Assembly (NCBI GenBank): GCA_964593455.1
Contig: CAZQHK010000039.1
Coordinates: 1 to 40,938, forward strand
Origin: CAZQHK01 sp964593455
GTDB taxonomy: Bacteria > Muiribacteriota > CAYSPT01
Length of the DNA: 40,938 nucleotides
Direction: 5' to 3'
Below the pieces are notes generated by a model. The model worked only from the letters and a program-made list of their open reading frames with translations, made no database searches and had not been told where the DNA came from. Positions 40,884 to 40,938 of this stretch are shown here, piece after piece; within the stretch, counting starts at the first letter, position 1, and every line of letters starts with the position of its first letter. Made by a program: the position numbers and the translations under genes.

Positions 40884-40912
40884 AGTGTAGCACAGCGGCC
40901 TTTTTACTGCAA
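40884..40912 (-). promoter_or_regulatory. Sigma-70-type promoter of the ATPase-like/cheW operon
   Basis: On the minus strand, TTGCAG (40907-40912) is spaced 17 bases from TACACT (40884-40889), with TGTGC before the -10 box. Transcription would begin near 40877, which excludes the GTG at 40893 as the translation start. Confidence 0.75.
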
Positions 40913-40938
40913 CACGGGGAGCCAGGAGAGACTGCTAG

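Overview
This window is a gene-dense, mostly minus-strand bacterial chromosome segment. It holds 26 confidently called protein genes, one gene remnant and no RNA gene, transposon or CRISPR array that I could recognise. Type IV pilin-like proteins, ComEA/ComEC homologues, extracytoplasmic solute-binding proteins, CheW adaptors, a GroESL-HrcA heat-shock block and many TPR/HEAT scaffolds fit a free-living, probably didermic and possibly motile bacterium from a poorly sampled lineage. I cannot assign a phylum from the sequence.

Layout. (1) 26-7960, minus strand: groES-groEL-hrcA-dnaJ-like, then an Ig-like envelope protein, a TPR protein with a decayed Mrr-type nuclease domain, and a GDP-mannose 4,6-dehydratase-like gene. 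A perfect CIRCE operator overlaps the start region of a clear promoter upstream of groES. (2) 8163-14498, minus: a REC-PAS-histidine kinase, a NarL-type response regulator and a large secreted/membrane protein. (3) 14590-15573, plus: a lone OppB/DppB-type permease. (4) 15602-18180, minus: a zinc-ribbon membrane protein and a histone-H1-like Lys/Ala-rich protein. (5) 18335-27935, minus: a short ComEC-like channel, and a long operon running from comEA through pilin-like genes to a two-family solute-binding-protein fusion, an anti-sigma/FecR protein and a secreted triple-repeat protein. (6) 28197-32370, minus: PIN-PhoH ATPase, TPR protein, HEAT protein. (7) 32521-36967: two radical SAM genes, a half-size TauE and a DUF115/MptE-like gene on mixed strands. 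(8) 37107-40845, minus: a P-type ATPase relative lacking its catalytic aspartate, co-transcribed with two cheW genes.

The most interesting signals. First, the comEA operon and comEC-like gene each carry a -24/-12 (sigma-54) promoter, with a pair of 17-bp TGTCTCA-N3-TGAGACA-like sites 22-23 bp apart, about 110-120 bp upstream. This suggests an enhancer-controlled DNA-uptake/pseudopilus regulon. Second, the P-type ATPase-like protein has lost the phosphorylated Asp and several ion-binding residues but keeps an intact reading frame in a chemotaxis-adaptor operon. Third, a family-1 and a family-5 substrate-binding protein are fused in one polypeptide inside the competence/pilin operon. Several divergent genes also appear to be transcribed as leaderless mRNAs. 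Every family assignment here is by eye from the translated sequence; no searches were run.
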